A stretch of DNA of 64,000 nucleotides from CAYQXJ01 sp964421565 (GTDB lineage Bacteria; Planctomycetota; Brocadiia; SM23-32). Under the pieces are notes generated by a model. The model was given only the letters and a program-made list of their open reading frames with translations, was not told the DNA's origin and searched no databases. Positions 25,864-34,534 of the stretch are shown piece after piece. The DNA is taken from NCBI GenBank assembly GCA_964421565.1, contig CAYQXJ010000014.1, positions 24,243 through 88,242 of the forward strand. Direction: 5' to 3'. Every line of letters starts with the position of its first letter. Position 1 is the stretch's first letter. Both the position numbers and the translations under genes were made by a program.

Positions 25864-27671
25864 TCTGCCTCGGCAACCCCGGGCCCGAATACGCAGGCAC
25901 CCGTCACAACGCGGGTTTCCTGTTCGCCGACTGGTTGCGTGAGCGACAGGGCTTCGGCGACTACCGTCAGCTCGACGGAGCCGAGGCGCGGGTATCCGAA
26001 GGCAACATTGTGGGCCTGCCCGCCATGCTGGTGAAGCCCATGACCAGCATGAATGAGTCGGGACGGGTGATGGATGCCCTTGCGGAGCGGTACGATCCCG
26101 ACGAGCACCTGTACGCCATCGCGCACGACGATCTGGACGTTGCCGTCGGCAGCGTGAAGGGCCGGGCCAAGGGCGGCCACGCAGGGCACAACGGTGTGCG
26201 CTCTATCCTGGAGGCTGCCGGGCGCAGAGACATCGTCCGCATCAAGCTTGGGGTCAACAGCACCGCCCGACGCGGCTATGACGGGCCAGTCGAGTTCCTG
26301 CTCAGCGACTTCGACGCCGGCGACCGCCAGGAGCTTGAGCAGGCTTTCCCCGACGCGGAACAGGTGCTGGTGGGGCAGGTGAAGTCCTTCCTCGCGAGCC
26401 TCGACAGGCGAGACGGGCGACGGCAGGCTGCCGAAGCGTACGAACGCGATGTCCTGGTGGGGGCGCGCGAGGCTCTGGTAGAGGTTCCGGCGGCGTCGCC
26501 GTGGCCCGTCCTGCTGGAAGGCAAGGACATGGCGCGAGTCTTCGACGTGGTCTCGGTGCTTGCCAAGCTGCTGCGCAAAGCGCGCGTGGCCGCTGCGGAG
26601 AACGACGTGTTCTACGCGCGGCTGGCCTCTTGCATCCCAGAACACCTGCGCGCCCTGCTGGCGGGGCGGCGAAGGACCCAGCGGGTGTTCTTTGCCGTGG
26701 ATCTGCATGTCTCAGAGCAGGGCATCAAGGTCATCGAGCTGAACTGCGCCGTGGGCTACGGGCACTACGCAGCCGTGGCGGACGAAGCCCTCTGGGCGCT
26801 CGTGCAGGACGTGCCCGGCCCGCTGCGCCGGCCGAACGACGAGCAGTTCGCCCCCTTCCTCCTTGAGAACGGCCTCCTGCCGCTTCACGATCCGGCGGGC
26901 GGCTGCATCGCCTTCCTGCGCGGCTTCGGCGGGGAGGATATGTTTAACGTGGACGAGTTGGGGGGCGTGGTGGCGCGCATCGCCAAATCCGGAGGTCCGT
27001 CAATGCCCCTCTGTGACGAGGGCGAACTGGAACTGCGGGATGATGGCCTGCATCTGCCTGATGGAGGGCGGATCGACTTGCTGTACGTCGAGGAGAACCT
27101 GGCCGAGTGGCCCGCTGATCCCGCCGACTCTGCGGTGCGGCGGGCTGTTGAGTGCGGGCTCGTCAGAACTTTCCCGCCGCTCGATATGTTCCTGTTCACA
27201 AGCAAGGCTTTCCTCGCCGCCCTGCTGGACCCGGACCTGCGGCGGTACTTCGATCCCGACGATGAGGAGAGCAAGGTCCTGCGCGAGAACGTGCTCTGGT
27301 CCCAACGGCTTGATGCACACATCGAGCCGGCAGCTTACTACATGCTGGAGCAGGGGCTGCCCCTCGTCGTCAAGGATGCATTGGGAGGCGGTGGGCGCGG
27401 AGTGACCATCCTGCGCCCCGACTCCGCAGGCCAGCAGGCGGGGCACATCCTGCGGCGCCGCATGCTGGAGGGAGGTAGCGTCGTGCAGGGCTACTTCGCG
27501 CCGGGGCGATGGCGAGAGGGCAGCGACCTGCGCTTCGACGTGCGCGTCCTCTGCGCAGCGCACGAGGGCGACATCCGCATCGGTCCCGTCTACGGCAGGA
27601 CTTTCCGCAGCGACAAGCTGTCCTTGAATGAGCCCGATGCCGGCGTCGCGCCAGTGTACGTGCTGGACTGA
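25830..27671 (+). CDS. Peptidyl-tRNA hydrolase domain fused to a glutathionylspermidine-synthase-like ATP-grasp domain
   Basis: 613 residues from ATG 25830 (a GTG at 25821 is also possible); the start lies inside kamA. Residues ~8-192 form a complete peptidyl-tRNA hydrolase: N16, H26 (TRHNAG), M74-N75, D100 (AHDDLD), H120 and N121 (GHNG) match all catalytic and binding residues of E. coli Pth. Residues ~210-613 form an ATP-grasp domain of the circularly permuted/glutathionylspermidine-synthase type, with DLHVSEQGIKVIELN (E303, N305) and a glycine loop GGGGRG (519-524). No stop or frameshift separates the halves. Fusion of Pth to a peptide-bond-forming enzyme is not an arrangement I know. It may be the cell's only Pth or a repurposed tRNA-dependent enzyme. 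Confidence 0.85.
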   Translation: MSGGSEPRLILICLGNPGPEYAGTRHNAGFLFADWLRERQGFGDYRQLDGAEARVSEGNIVGLPAMLVKPMTSMNESGRVMDALAERYDPDEHLYAIAHDDLDVAVGSVKGRAKGGHAGHNGVRSILEAAGRRDIVRIKLGVNSTARRGYDGPVEFLLSDFDAGDRQELEQAFPDAEQVLVGQVKSFLASLDRRDGRRQAAEAYERDVLVGAREALVEVPAASPWPVLLEGKDMARVFDVVSVLAKLLRKARVAAAENDVFYARLASCIPEHLRALLAGRRRTQRVFFAVDLHVSEQGIKVIELNCAVGYGHYAAVADEALWALVQDVPGPLRRPNDEQFAPFLLENGLLPLHDPAGGCIAFLRGFGGEDMFNVDELGGVVARIAKSGGPSMPLCDEGELELRDDGLHLPDGGRIDLLYVEENLAEWPADPADSAVRRAVECGLVRTFPPLDMFLFTSKAFLAALLDPDLRRYFDPDDEESKVLRENVLWSQRLDAHIEPAAYYMLEQGLPLVVKDALGGGGRGVTILRPDSAGQQAGHILRRRMLEGGSVVQGYFAPGRWREGSDLRFDVRVLCAAHEGDIRIGPVYGRTFRSDKLSLNEPDAGVAPVYVLD

Positions 27672-27676
27672 GCTGC

Positions 27677-29065
27677 TCAGAGGGCCGCCGCGATCCGCCC
27701 GCGCAGCCGGCGCATGAGAGGCAGGTGTTCCGCCCGGGCGGCCAGGTTTGTGGTCTCGCCCGGGTCCACGTTCAGATCGTAGAGCTCGTGTTCCCCGAGG
27801 GGGCTGCAGGTAAAGCGCCAGCCCTGTGCCGTGACGAGCGTGCGCACAGGGTCCGACCACGACTCGAGGATCTGTTCCTTCGTGGCATCCGGCAGCTCGA
27901 CGTTGGGGCTGTAGCCGTTTGAGCCGTTCCACTCGATGACGATATCCTGGTCGAGTTCCGTGACAGTACCCTCCGCGGCTTGGCGCAGGCTCTTGCCTTC
28001 CAGCGCTTCGGGGACTGGCTGGCGCATCACGTCGAGCAGCGTGGGCACGAGGTCGATCTGGCTGATCGGCCCGCTGACCCGGTGCCCTTCCCGTTGGCCA
28101 GGCACGCGCACCAGCAGAGGCACCCGCACCGACTCCTGGTACATGACCGTCTTTGCTACCATGCCGTGACTGCCCATCATGTCGCCGTGGTCGCTGGTAT
28201 AGACCACGACGGTATTGTCGGCGAGGCCGAGCTCCTCCAGCACGTCCATGATGCGGCCGAAGTAAGTATCGACCTGGCTGCAGAGGCCCCAGTAGCGCGC
28301 TATGAGCCGGCGGAAATCTTGCTCGGACTGGAAGCGGTTGTGCCACTTGGCATGGCCGGCCCGCAGCCGTAGCGGCTGGTCCGCTCCGGGCACGGCTTCG
28401 AAGTTGTCCGGCAGGGGTATACTTTCGGGTTCGTACTGATCGTCGCGCGGCCCGGTGAACGGCATGTGCGGCTCCAGGAAATTGACGAACAGCACGAAAG
28501 GGTTGTCATGGTTCTTGCGCAGGAAGCGGGTGGCTTCCCGGGCGAGGTAGGCCGGCTTGCTGTATTCTTCGGGCAGTTTTGCCGCCTGGCTACGGTTGAA
28601 GAAGTCGCCCTCGGGCGCCTCCAATCCCTGCTCGCGGAGCCAGCGCTGATAGTGCGACAGCTCGTCGCGCGGCTTGCCCGGACGGTAGTACGGGCGATAC
28701 ATGTCCTCTATGGCACGCCATTCCGAAAACCCGTGCTGCGGGAATATCTCGTCCCCCAGGTGCCACTTGCCGTGATGGGCGCACGTGTAGTTGCCCTCGG
28801 TCAGCATCTCCGGCAGGCACGGGGTGTCCGGTGAGAGCGGGACGTTGTTCGCTATGCAGCCGTTCGTGTGCGGATAGAGGCCGGTAAGCAGTGACGAGCG
28901 GGACGGCGTGCAGACCGGCTGAGTAACGTAGGCTTCCTCGAACACCGTGGCAGTCTCCGCGAAGCGGTTCAGGTTAGGCATCTCGATGTGTGTATTGCCG
29001 TAGGCTGCCATGGTGTCGTAGCGTTGCTCGTCGGTGTAGATGAACAGCAGGTTGGGTGCGGGCAT
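27677..29065 (-). CDS. Sulfatase (formylglycine-dependent, S1 family)
   Basis: 462 residues. The maturation motif is C52-T-P-S-R, converted by formylglycine-generating enzyme to the catalytic residue. The N-terminal metal site is TDEQR and the distal one is YTSDHGDMMG. There is no signal peptide, so the enzyme should stay in the cytoplasm and act on imported sulfated sugars. It is the last gene of a minus-strand operon of at least nine genes. Start ATG 29065 has an aaggga site. The sugar and linkage are not predictable from motifs. Confidence 0.93.
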   Translation of the reverse strand: MPAPNLLFIYTDEQRYDTMAAYGNTHIEMPNLNRFAETATVFEEAYVTQPVCTPSRSSLLTGLYPHTNGCIANNVPLSPDTPCLPEMLTEGNYTCAHHGKWHLGDEIFPQHGFSEWRAIEDMYRPYYRPGKPRDELSHYQRWLREQGLEAPEGDFFNRSQAAKLPEEYSKPAYLAREATRFLRKNHDNPFVLFVNFLEPHMPFTGPRDDQYEPESIPLPDNFEAVPGADQPLRLRAGHAKWHNRFQSEQDFRRLIARYWGLCSQVDTYFGRIMDVLEELGLADNTVVVYTSDHGDMMGSHGMVAKTVMYQESVRVPLLVRVPGQREGHRVSGPISQIDLVPTLLDVMRQPVPEALEGKSLRQAAEGTVTELDQDIVIEWNGSNGYSPNVELPDATKEQILESWSDPVRTLVTAQGWRFTCSPLGEHELYDLNVDPGETTNLAARAEHLPLMRRLRGRIAAAL

Positions 29066-29126
29066 GGGGTCCCTTCTTCCTCATTGTCTGAGTAGCGCCT
29101 CGCACGCGGCGCGTTGTGCGAGAGAG

Positions 29127-30479
29127 CTATCGGCGCGCGCCGGTGCCAGCTGACGCGACGGCAGCCAGCCACGTGGCGGCGGGCGAGTTCAACTTCAGGT
29201 GATGCTGCACGATTCGTTCTGTAAGTTCGGCCACCACTTGTCTGCAGGCAGGGTCCTCAAAGCGGTTGTGCACCTGGGCCGGGTCTTTGCGACGATCGAA
29301 GAGGACCGGCTCAGAGCGGTGGACGTACGCCAGCTCCCAATCCCTGGCGAATATGCCGGCGGCCAGATGGCTGCTGTGGTGTATGAAGACATCGTCTCTC
29401 CATTCGACATCCTGCCCGCTCAGCAGGGCAGAGGCGTCCCGCCCCTGCTCCCTGCCGCAGGGCTCGATACCCATCAGGCCAAGGATGGTGGGCTGAAAGT
29501 CCACCGTGCTCAGGAGTGAAGTGAACACGGCGCCCGCCGGCACCTGCCCTGGCCAGCGAACAAGCATTGGAAGTCGATACACCGACTCGTAGAGCATGTT
29601 CTTATTGACCAAGCCGTGCTCCCCCATGTAGTCACCGTGGTCGCTGGTGAACACGACGATGGTCTTGTCCAGAATCCCCCGCTGCTGCAAACAGTCCAGA
29701 ATGTGGCCCAGGTTGTCATCAATGCACCGCACCTCGCCGCAGAACAACGCCATGCGCCGGCGCAACTGGTCTTCGTCGCCCTGCCAGAGGGTGCCGCCCA
29801 GGGTGCCACTGCGCACCCAATCGGGCAGGGCCTCCTGGCGAACGGTGGCCGGCAGTTCCATGTCCTCGGCGCGGAACATGCTGTGATAGGGCTCGCGGAT
29901 ATCCGCCGGGTCGTGCGGATCGGGGATGCTGAGCATGTGAAAGAACGGTTCTTCCGCGCCCTCGAGGATCTCCAGTGTCTTGGCGGTCAGGTAATCTGTA
30001 GTGTAGGACTCCTCGTTTCCGATCACGCCATAGGGATAGACCATGGGCTGGGTCTCGGCCATCGGCATATCCTCCATGCGTTGCCAGTGGCCTCGGTTGA
30101 ACATGAAGCGGTTGTCCTGGAAGCCCATCCCGCGTTCGGGGTGAACCCAGCCGGGGCGCGGCGCGCCGTCCAAATGCCACTTGCCGACGTAACCTGTGGA
30201 ATAGCCGGCATCACGCAGCACGTGGGCGAGCGTGACCTCGTCGGAGTTCAGCGGGTGGTTGTTGGCGTAGGCCCCATGGCAGTGAGGGTAGCGACCGGTC
30301 AGGAAGCATCCGCGCGAAGGAGTGCAGACTGCGCTGTTGGTGAAGAAGTTGGTCAGCAACGCGCCCTCGCCGGCCAGCCTGTCTATGTTCGGCGTCTCAA
30401 CGGGCGAACGACCGTAGGCGCTGACCATCCACCACGGCTGCTGGTCGGTGTGAACGATAAGCAAGTTCGGACGCGGCAT
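29127..30479 (-). CDS. Sulfatase (formylglycine-dependent)
   Basis: 450 residues, beginning MPRPNLLIVHTDQQ at ATG 30479; the longer frame to 30620 runs into the upstream sulfatase gene and is rejected. Active-site motif C52-T-P-S-R is followed by GCFLTGRYPH; the second metal site is FTSDHGDYMGEHG. It lies 11 bp after the upstream sulfatase and 61 bp before the next, all in the same direction. No export signal. It is similar in layout to its neighbours but clearly divergent, suggesting each removes sulfate from a different position. Confidence 0.93.
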   Translation of the reverse strand: MPRPNLLIVHTDQQPWWMVSAYGRSPVETPNIDRLAGEGALLTNFFTNSAVCTPSRGCFLTGRYPHCHGAYANNHPLNSDEVTLAHVLRDAGYSTGYVGKWHLDGAPRPGWVHPERGMGFQDNRFMFNRGHWQRMEDMPMAETQPMVYPYGVIGNEESYTTDYLTAKTLEILEGAEEPFFHMLSIPDPHDPADIREPYHSMFRAEDMELPATVRQEALPDWVRSGTLGGTLWQGDEDQLRRRMALFCGEVRCIDDNLGHILDCLQQRGILDKTIVVFTSDHGDYMGEHGLVNKNMLYESVYRLPMLVRWPGQVPAGAVFTSLLSTVDFQPTILGLMGIEPCGREQGRDASALLSGQDVEWRDDVFIHHSSHLAAGIFARDWELAYVHRSEPVLFDRRKDPAQVHNRFEDPACRQVVAELTERIVQHHLKLNSPAATWLAAVASAGTGARR

Positions 30480-30490
30480 GAGGGCTCCGT

Positions 30491-31915
30491 CTAACGGGTT
30501 GCTGAGTCTTCTTGCTGGATGGAGAGCGGTCCGATCGGCGCCGTGCGCAGCGTGGCGTATTGCGTGTTGAAGAGCGAGACGTCCCCGATCTCTTTCATCT
30601 TGCGCCACATGCGCATGCACATCTCCTCCAGCACGCCCCGATGCTCGGGGTCGTCGGCCAGGTTCTGCACTTCATGCGGGTCGTCGGCGAGGTTGTAGAG
30701 TTCGTCCATGCCGCCGGGGGTGAAGATGTACTTCCAATCGGCGTGCCATGTAATGCGCTGGGTGTAGACGAAGCGTTGGCCGAAGAACTCCGCGTAGGCG
30801 TCCTGCCAGTCGGCAGGGTCGGCCGTGCCGTCGAGCACTCCTCGCAGAGAGCGGCCCTGCGCCGTATGCATCGGCTCGGCGCCGCAGAGGTCGAGGACGG
30901 TCGGCGCCACGCAGGTCATATCCATGCGATGCGCGCCGTCCTCGCCCGTCCTCATGCCGGGCATGCCGATCACGAGGGGCACGTTGTAGACCTCCTCGTA
31001 GCCGGTGCCCACCCCCTTGGTCACCAGGCCGTGCGCGCCGAGCATGTCGCCGTGATCGCTGGTGACGATGACGAGGGTATTCTCGTAGACTCCGGCTTCT
31101 TTCAGCGCGTCCACCACTCGCCCGACCTCGGCGTCGAGCCATGTGACCACCGCCCAGTAGGCGGCGCGCACTGTGCGCCAATCGTCGTCGGTGAGGTCCC
31201 GCCAAACACCCCGCATCCGCTGCAGCACCTCGGGTTTGTCGCCGTAGCCGTATTCTTCGTGGAGCGTGGGGGGCAGCTCGATGGCGCTGACGTCGTACAT
31301 ATCCCAGAACTTCTTGAACGGCACATAGGCGTCATGCGGCTCGTTACTGGAGATGAAGCAGCAGAACGGCTCCTGCCCGTCGGCATGCCGGCGGATGAAG
31401 TCGATGCCCTTCTCGTAGGCGGGGTGGCGAGGGTCCTCGACGTCCCGGCCCACGGCGCAGAGCCGGTACGGTCGGTATCCCCGATTCTCGACCACGACGC
31501 CGGTCCCCTCAATCTGCGCGGGCTGCACGCCGCCGCAGGAGATGTCCCACTCGTGCCAGCCGAATGGTGTGAGGTCCTTTGTCTGCTCGACATGCCACTT
31601 GCCGAAGTAGCCCATGGCGTAGCCGGCATCGGCGAGCGGCCGGGAGAAGTAAGTGAGCCGTTCGTCTACGTTCACCCATTCGCTGCGCTGAGTGTGCGTG
31701 CAGTCCCACATGCCGTGCGTCGAGGCGTAGGTGCCCGTCATCAGCGAGGCGCGGGCCGGCGAGCAGATGGCGTTCGTGGTGTAGAAGTGCGCGAAGCGCA
31801 GACCCTCCTGCGCGAGCGCGTCCACGTTTGGCGTCAGGCATTGACTGCCCGGCGCGAGGGCCTCGGCGTTCGTGTGGTCGGACATCAGGATGACAACGTT
31901 GGGTCGAGACGGCAT
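30491..31915 (-). CDS. Sulfatase (formylglycine-dependent)
   Basis: 474 residues starting MPSRPNVVILMSDHTN. The active-site motif is C51-S-P-A-R, the Ala variant still recognised by formylglycine-generating enzyme, followed by ASLMTGTY. The distal metal site is VTSDHGDMLGAHG. It lies 15 bp downstream of the truncated sulfatase remnant and 11 bp upstream of another intact sulfatase. Likely cytoplasmic, as no signal peptide is present. Confidence 0.93.
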   Translation of the reverse strand: MPSRPNVVILMSDHTNAEALAPGSQCLTPNVDALAQEGLRFAHFYTTNAICSPARASLMTGTYASTHGMWDCTHTQRSEWVNVDERLTYFSRPLADAGYAMGYFGKWHVEQTKDLTPFGWHEWDISCGGVQPAQIEGTGVVVENRGYRPYRLCAVGRDVEDPRHPAYEKGIDFIRRHADGQEPFCCFISSNEPHDAYVPFKKFWDMYDVSAIELPPTLHEEYGYGDKPEVLQRMRGVWRDLTDDDWRTVRAAYWAVVTWLDAEVGRVVDALKEAGVYENTLVIVTSDHGDMLGAHGLVTKGVGTGYEEVYNVPLVIGMPGMRTGEDGAHRMDMTCVAPTVLDLCGAEPMHTAQGRSLRGVLDGTADPADWQDAYAEFFGQRFVYTQRITWHADWKYIFTPGGMDELYNLADDPHEVQNLADDPEHRGVLEEMCMRMWRKMKEIGDVSLFNTQYATLRTAPIGPLSIQQEDSATR

Positions 31916-31930
31916 GTGTGAGTCTCCATC

Positions 31931-32251
31931 TTATGTGTTTCTCGGTTGCGTCAGTCCGGCGCGCCAGCGGTTGAGTCTGCCCATCAAGTCGCGGACGATC
32001 GGCCGAAGCCCAGCGTCCCCGACGCGCTTGTCCAGCTCGTACGGATCGCTCTGGGTATCGTACAGAGTGAGCGCCCGGCTGCAAGGGGAGTCGGCGACGA
32101 GCTTATAGCGGCCGTGCACGATGCAGCGCTCCTTGTGCTGAATGAATACGGCCCTCTCCGTCACAGCGCTACGGGGCCGCCGTAGCAGGCGGCCCCGTAG
32201 CGCGCTGAGCTGATCGGGGAACACGAACAGCACGTTGGGGCGCGTGGGCAT
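31931..32251 (-). pseudogene. Internally deleted sulfatase remnant
   Basis: 106 codons remain in frame. Residues 1-16 (MPTRPNVLFVFPDQ...) are a typical sulfatase N-terminus with the first metal-binding Asp, and residues ~33-106 (VHGRYKLVADSP, LYDTQSDPYEL) are a typical sulfatase C-terminus. The central ~350 residues, including the catalytic CxPxR motif and the second metal site, are missing. The join is occupied by a perfect 16-bp inverted repeat. The fragment cannot be an active sulfatase, yet the frame and its spacing to neighbours are kept. Confidence 0.8.
32166..32203. repeat. 16-bp perfect inverted repeat at the sulfatase deletion junction
   Basis: Arms 32166-32181 (gcgctacggggccgcc) and 32188-32203 pair perfectly around a 6-base loop (gtagca). 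The hairpin lies exactly where the N- and C-terminal halves of the remnant sulfatase meet and is translated in frame as an Arg/Leu/Pro-rich linker. It may be a deletion scar, a palindromic mobile element, or the cause of replication slippage. Confidence 0.7.
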
Positions 32252-32254
32252 CGC

Positions 32255-33154
32255 TCAGTCCCTACCGTGCAGCGAGTCGAGGTCGAGGGCGTAGCGGTCG
32301 TTCAGGGCTGCAAGATCGAGCCGGTTCGACAGGTCATCGGCGAGAGCCACGTTTGTCCGTACCTGGTCGCAGTTCGTCATGCCTATCAACGCGCAGTCGA
32401 TCTCGGCCGTGGAGAGGACGAACCGAATGGCGAATGCGGTAAGGGCGCGTGTGTCGGCCTGGGGAAACTCCAGCGCCATCGTCCGTTGCAGGAAGCCGCT
32501 GGTGGCCGTGCGCATGGAAAGGATGCCGAGCCCGAGCTCGCGCGCCAGGGGCACAACACCCCTCGGGCCACGCTGGTAGTCACAGTGCGACTGGTAGATG
32601 AACGAGTAGGCGATCTGAAGCGTGTCGAAGATGCCCGTGCGGAGCAGGCTTTCGAGCGGGCCGGAGTCAGTCTCCGCCGTAATGCCCAGGTAGCGGGTGC
32701 GTCCGCGCGTCCTTTCGCGTTGCGCCCACTCGAGCACCGGGCCGCCGATGAGCGCGTCGGCGGCGCACTGTCGGAACCAATCGCCGTGAAGCTGGAGCAG
32801 GTCTACGTGGTCGGTCCGCAGCAGGCGCAGGCTGCGGTCGAGGGTGGCCTCCAGTCGGGCTATGTCGCCGCAGCGCCACTGGTGGAACTTGGTGGCGATG
32901 ACGCACTCATCGCGCCTATCGCCGAGGACGGAGCCCATCAGTTCCTCCGATCGGCCGTCGCCGTAGGCCGCTGCCGTGTCAAAGAATGTGACCCCGCTGT
33001 CGAGTGCGAGTCGAAGGGCATCCTGGGCCTGCCGGACGAACCCTTCCGATGCCTTATCCTGGCCACCGAGGTAGCCCTGTAGCCCGAGCGGCGCGCCGCC
33101 GAAACCGATGCGCGAGACTTGAAGGTCGCTGTTACCGAGTTGTCGCGTTTCCAT
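32255..33154 (-). CDS. Aldo/keto reductase
   Basis: 299 residues. Tetrad residues are visible: D in FFDTAAAYGDGRSE with the Tyr in AAYG, K in VIATKFH, and H in DLLQLHG. NADPH-binding elements appear late (SSTAEIDCALIGMTN). Members reduce or oxidise sugars and aldehydes; in this operon a role in processing the released sugar is plausible. Start ATG 33154 gives METRQLGNSDLQVSRIGFGG; it overlaps the upstream beta-helix gene by 23 bases, indicating coupling. Confidence 0.9.
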   Translation of the reverse strand: METRQLGNSDLQVSRIGFGGAPLGLQGYLGGQDKASEGFVRQAQDALRLALDSGVTFFDTAAAYGDGRSEELMGSVLGDRRDECVIATKFHQWRCGDIARLEATLDRSLRLLRTDHVDLLQLHGDWFRQCAADALIGGPVLEWAQRERTRGRTRYLGITAETDSGPLESLLRTGIFDTLQIAYSFIYQSHCDYQRGPRGVVPLARELGLGILSMRTATSGFLQRTMALEFPQADTRALTAFAIRFVLSTAEIDCALIGMTNCDQVRTNVALADDLSNRLDLAALNDRYALDLDSLHGRD

Positions 33155-34490
33155 CGTTGCCCTGTTCACGTTTGCCGTATTGGTGCGGCTCGTCGGTGAG
33201 GGGGGTGACCGGGCAGTGCTCGTATGCGCCGATCTCAACCGTGTAGCCGCACGGACGGGGGTTGCCTTCGAAGTCCGTCTGCGGCGCGCGTTCGGCCGTG
33301 CCGGCGTCAATGGCCGGGCTGCCCTCCTGCAGGCGGAACTCGCCGCTGCCGCTGTCCACGAACATCGGGTCGCCGAGAACGAATGCCTCGCCTCGCGTCT
33401 GCGTGTCGCCGTGGATGAGGTTGTGGTCGATCACGGCGAGTGCGGCCTTCTTGCGCACGACGATCTGGCCGAGGGTGTTCTGGCTCAGGATGTTGTTGCG
33501 GACGACGACTCCGTGTGCCTGTTCGTTCTCGAACCACATGCCGGCTCCCCAGCGCTCCGTGCCGTTGTTCCACGCGGTGTTGTTGATGTAGGCCACGTCG
33601 CGGATGGGGTGCGAGGCGCCGCGTCCCCAGTCGGCCACCACCATCGCCGGGCCCCTGTTGTTGTAGATGACGTTATTGTATGCCCTCACGTTGTGCAGCA
33701 GCCCGCCGGTCTCCGCGCACATGGCGATGCCGAAGCCGCAGTCGTGCACCACGTTGCCGACGAACTCGATATTGAAGGTCTCCACGTTCCACGCGTCGGC
33801 GTAGAGCCCCTGGCGTTCCACGTGATGGATGTGGTTGTGCGCGACCAGCACGTTGCGCGCGCCCTCTTTGATGTCGATCCCTTCCTTGCGGGAATGATGG
33901 ATGTGGTTGTTGGTGACACGTATCCGGTCGGAGCGTATCTTCACCGTGATGCACTCTTCCGCGCCGGACAGGCAAGCCTGTTCGATCTCGTTGCCGTTCA
34001 CCGTGCAGTCCGTGCATTCGATGAGTTTGACGCCAGAGGACGCGGTATTGCGGGTGTGGCAGTTCTCGACCACCACGTGGCGCGAGCGCTGCAAGAAGAT
34101 GCCCGACTGCCCCCGTGTGTGCGCATTGATCACGGTAAGGCCGCGCAGGCGGATGTGTTCCTGTTCGATGATATTGAACACGCCCCCCGCCCGCCGGCTG
34201 CTGCCGGAACCGTCGACTGTCGGCGTGGCGCCGTCCGCTGCTGCGAACGTGATCGGGTTGCCCGGCCGGCCCGAGACATTGACGTTCACCTGCTCGGGGT
34301 AGATACCGTCGGCCAGGATGACCGTGCTGCCCGGCCCTACTGTATCAGCGGCCTTCTGCACGGTGCCCCAGGGATGCTCGCTCGTGCCCGGGTCGCCATC
34401 GCTCCCATGCGGCGAGACGTAGTACGTGCGGGGGCTCTGCGCGCCCATGATCGCAACGAACAGCACGAAGATGATCAGCAGGTTGGTCAT
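33132..34490 (-). CDS. Secreted right-handed parallel beta-helix protein (DUF1565/pectate-lyase-like fold)
   Basis: 452 residues with a signal peptide (MTNLLIIFVLFVAIMGAQS). Directly after it, YYVSPHGSDGDPGTSEHPW and GSTVILADGIYPEQV are the hallmark opening of DUF1565-type beta-helices, followed by many short N-rich repeats (INAHTRGQSG, NHIHHSRKEGID, NHIHHVERQGLYA). Such proteins are polysaccharide lyases, epimerases or binding proteins. In a sulfated-glycan operon, an extracellular lyase or glycan-binding role is likely, but catalytic residues cannot be assigned by eye. Confidence 0.85.
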   Translation of the reverse strand: MTNLLIIFVLFVAIMGAQSPRTYYVSPHGSDGDPGTSEHPWGTVQKAADTVGPGSTVILADGIYPEQVNVNVSGRPGNPITFAAADGATPTVDGSGSSRRAGGVFNIIEQEHIRLRGLTVINAHTRGQSGIFLQRSRHVVVENCHTRNTASSGVKLIECTDCTVNGNEIEQACLSGAEECITVKIRSDRIRVTNNHIHHSRKEGIDIKEGARNVLVAHNHIHHVERQGLYADAWNVETFNIEFVGNVVHDCGFGIAMCAETGGLLHNVRAYNNVIYNNRGPAMVVADWGRGASHPIRDVAYINNTAWNNGTERWGAGMWFENEQAHGVVVRNNILSQNTLGQIVVRKKAALAVIDHNLIHGDTQTRGEAFVLGDPMFVDSGSGEFRLQEGSPAIDAGTAERAPQTDFEGNPRPCGYTVEIGAYEHCPVTPLTDEPHQYGKREQGNDGNATTR

Positions 34491-34534
34491 TTCGTTCGCC
34501 CTTTCCGGGGGCAGTGTGCCGGGTGCCCATCAAT

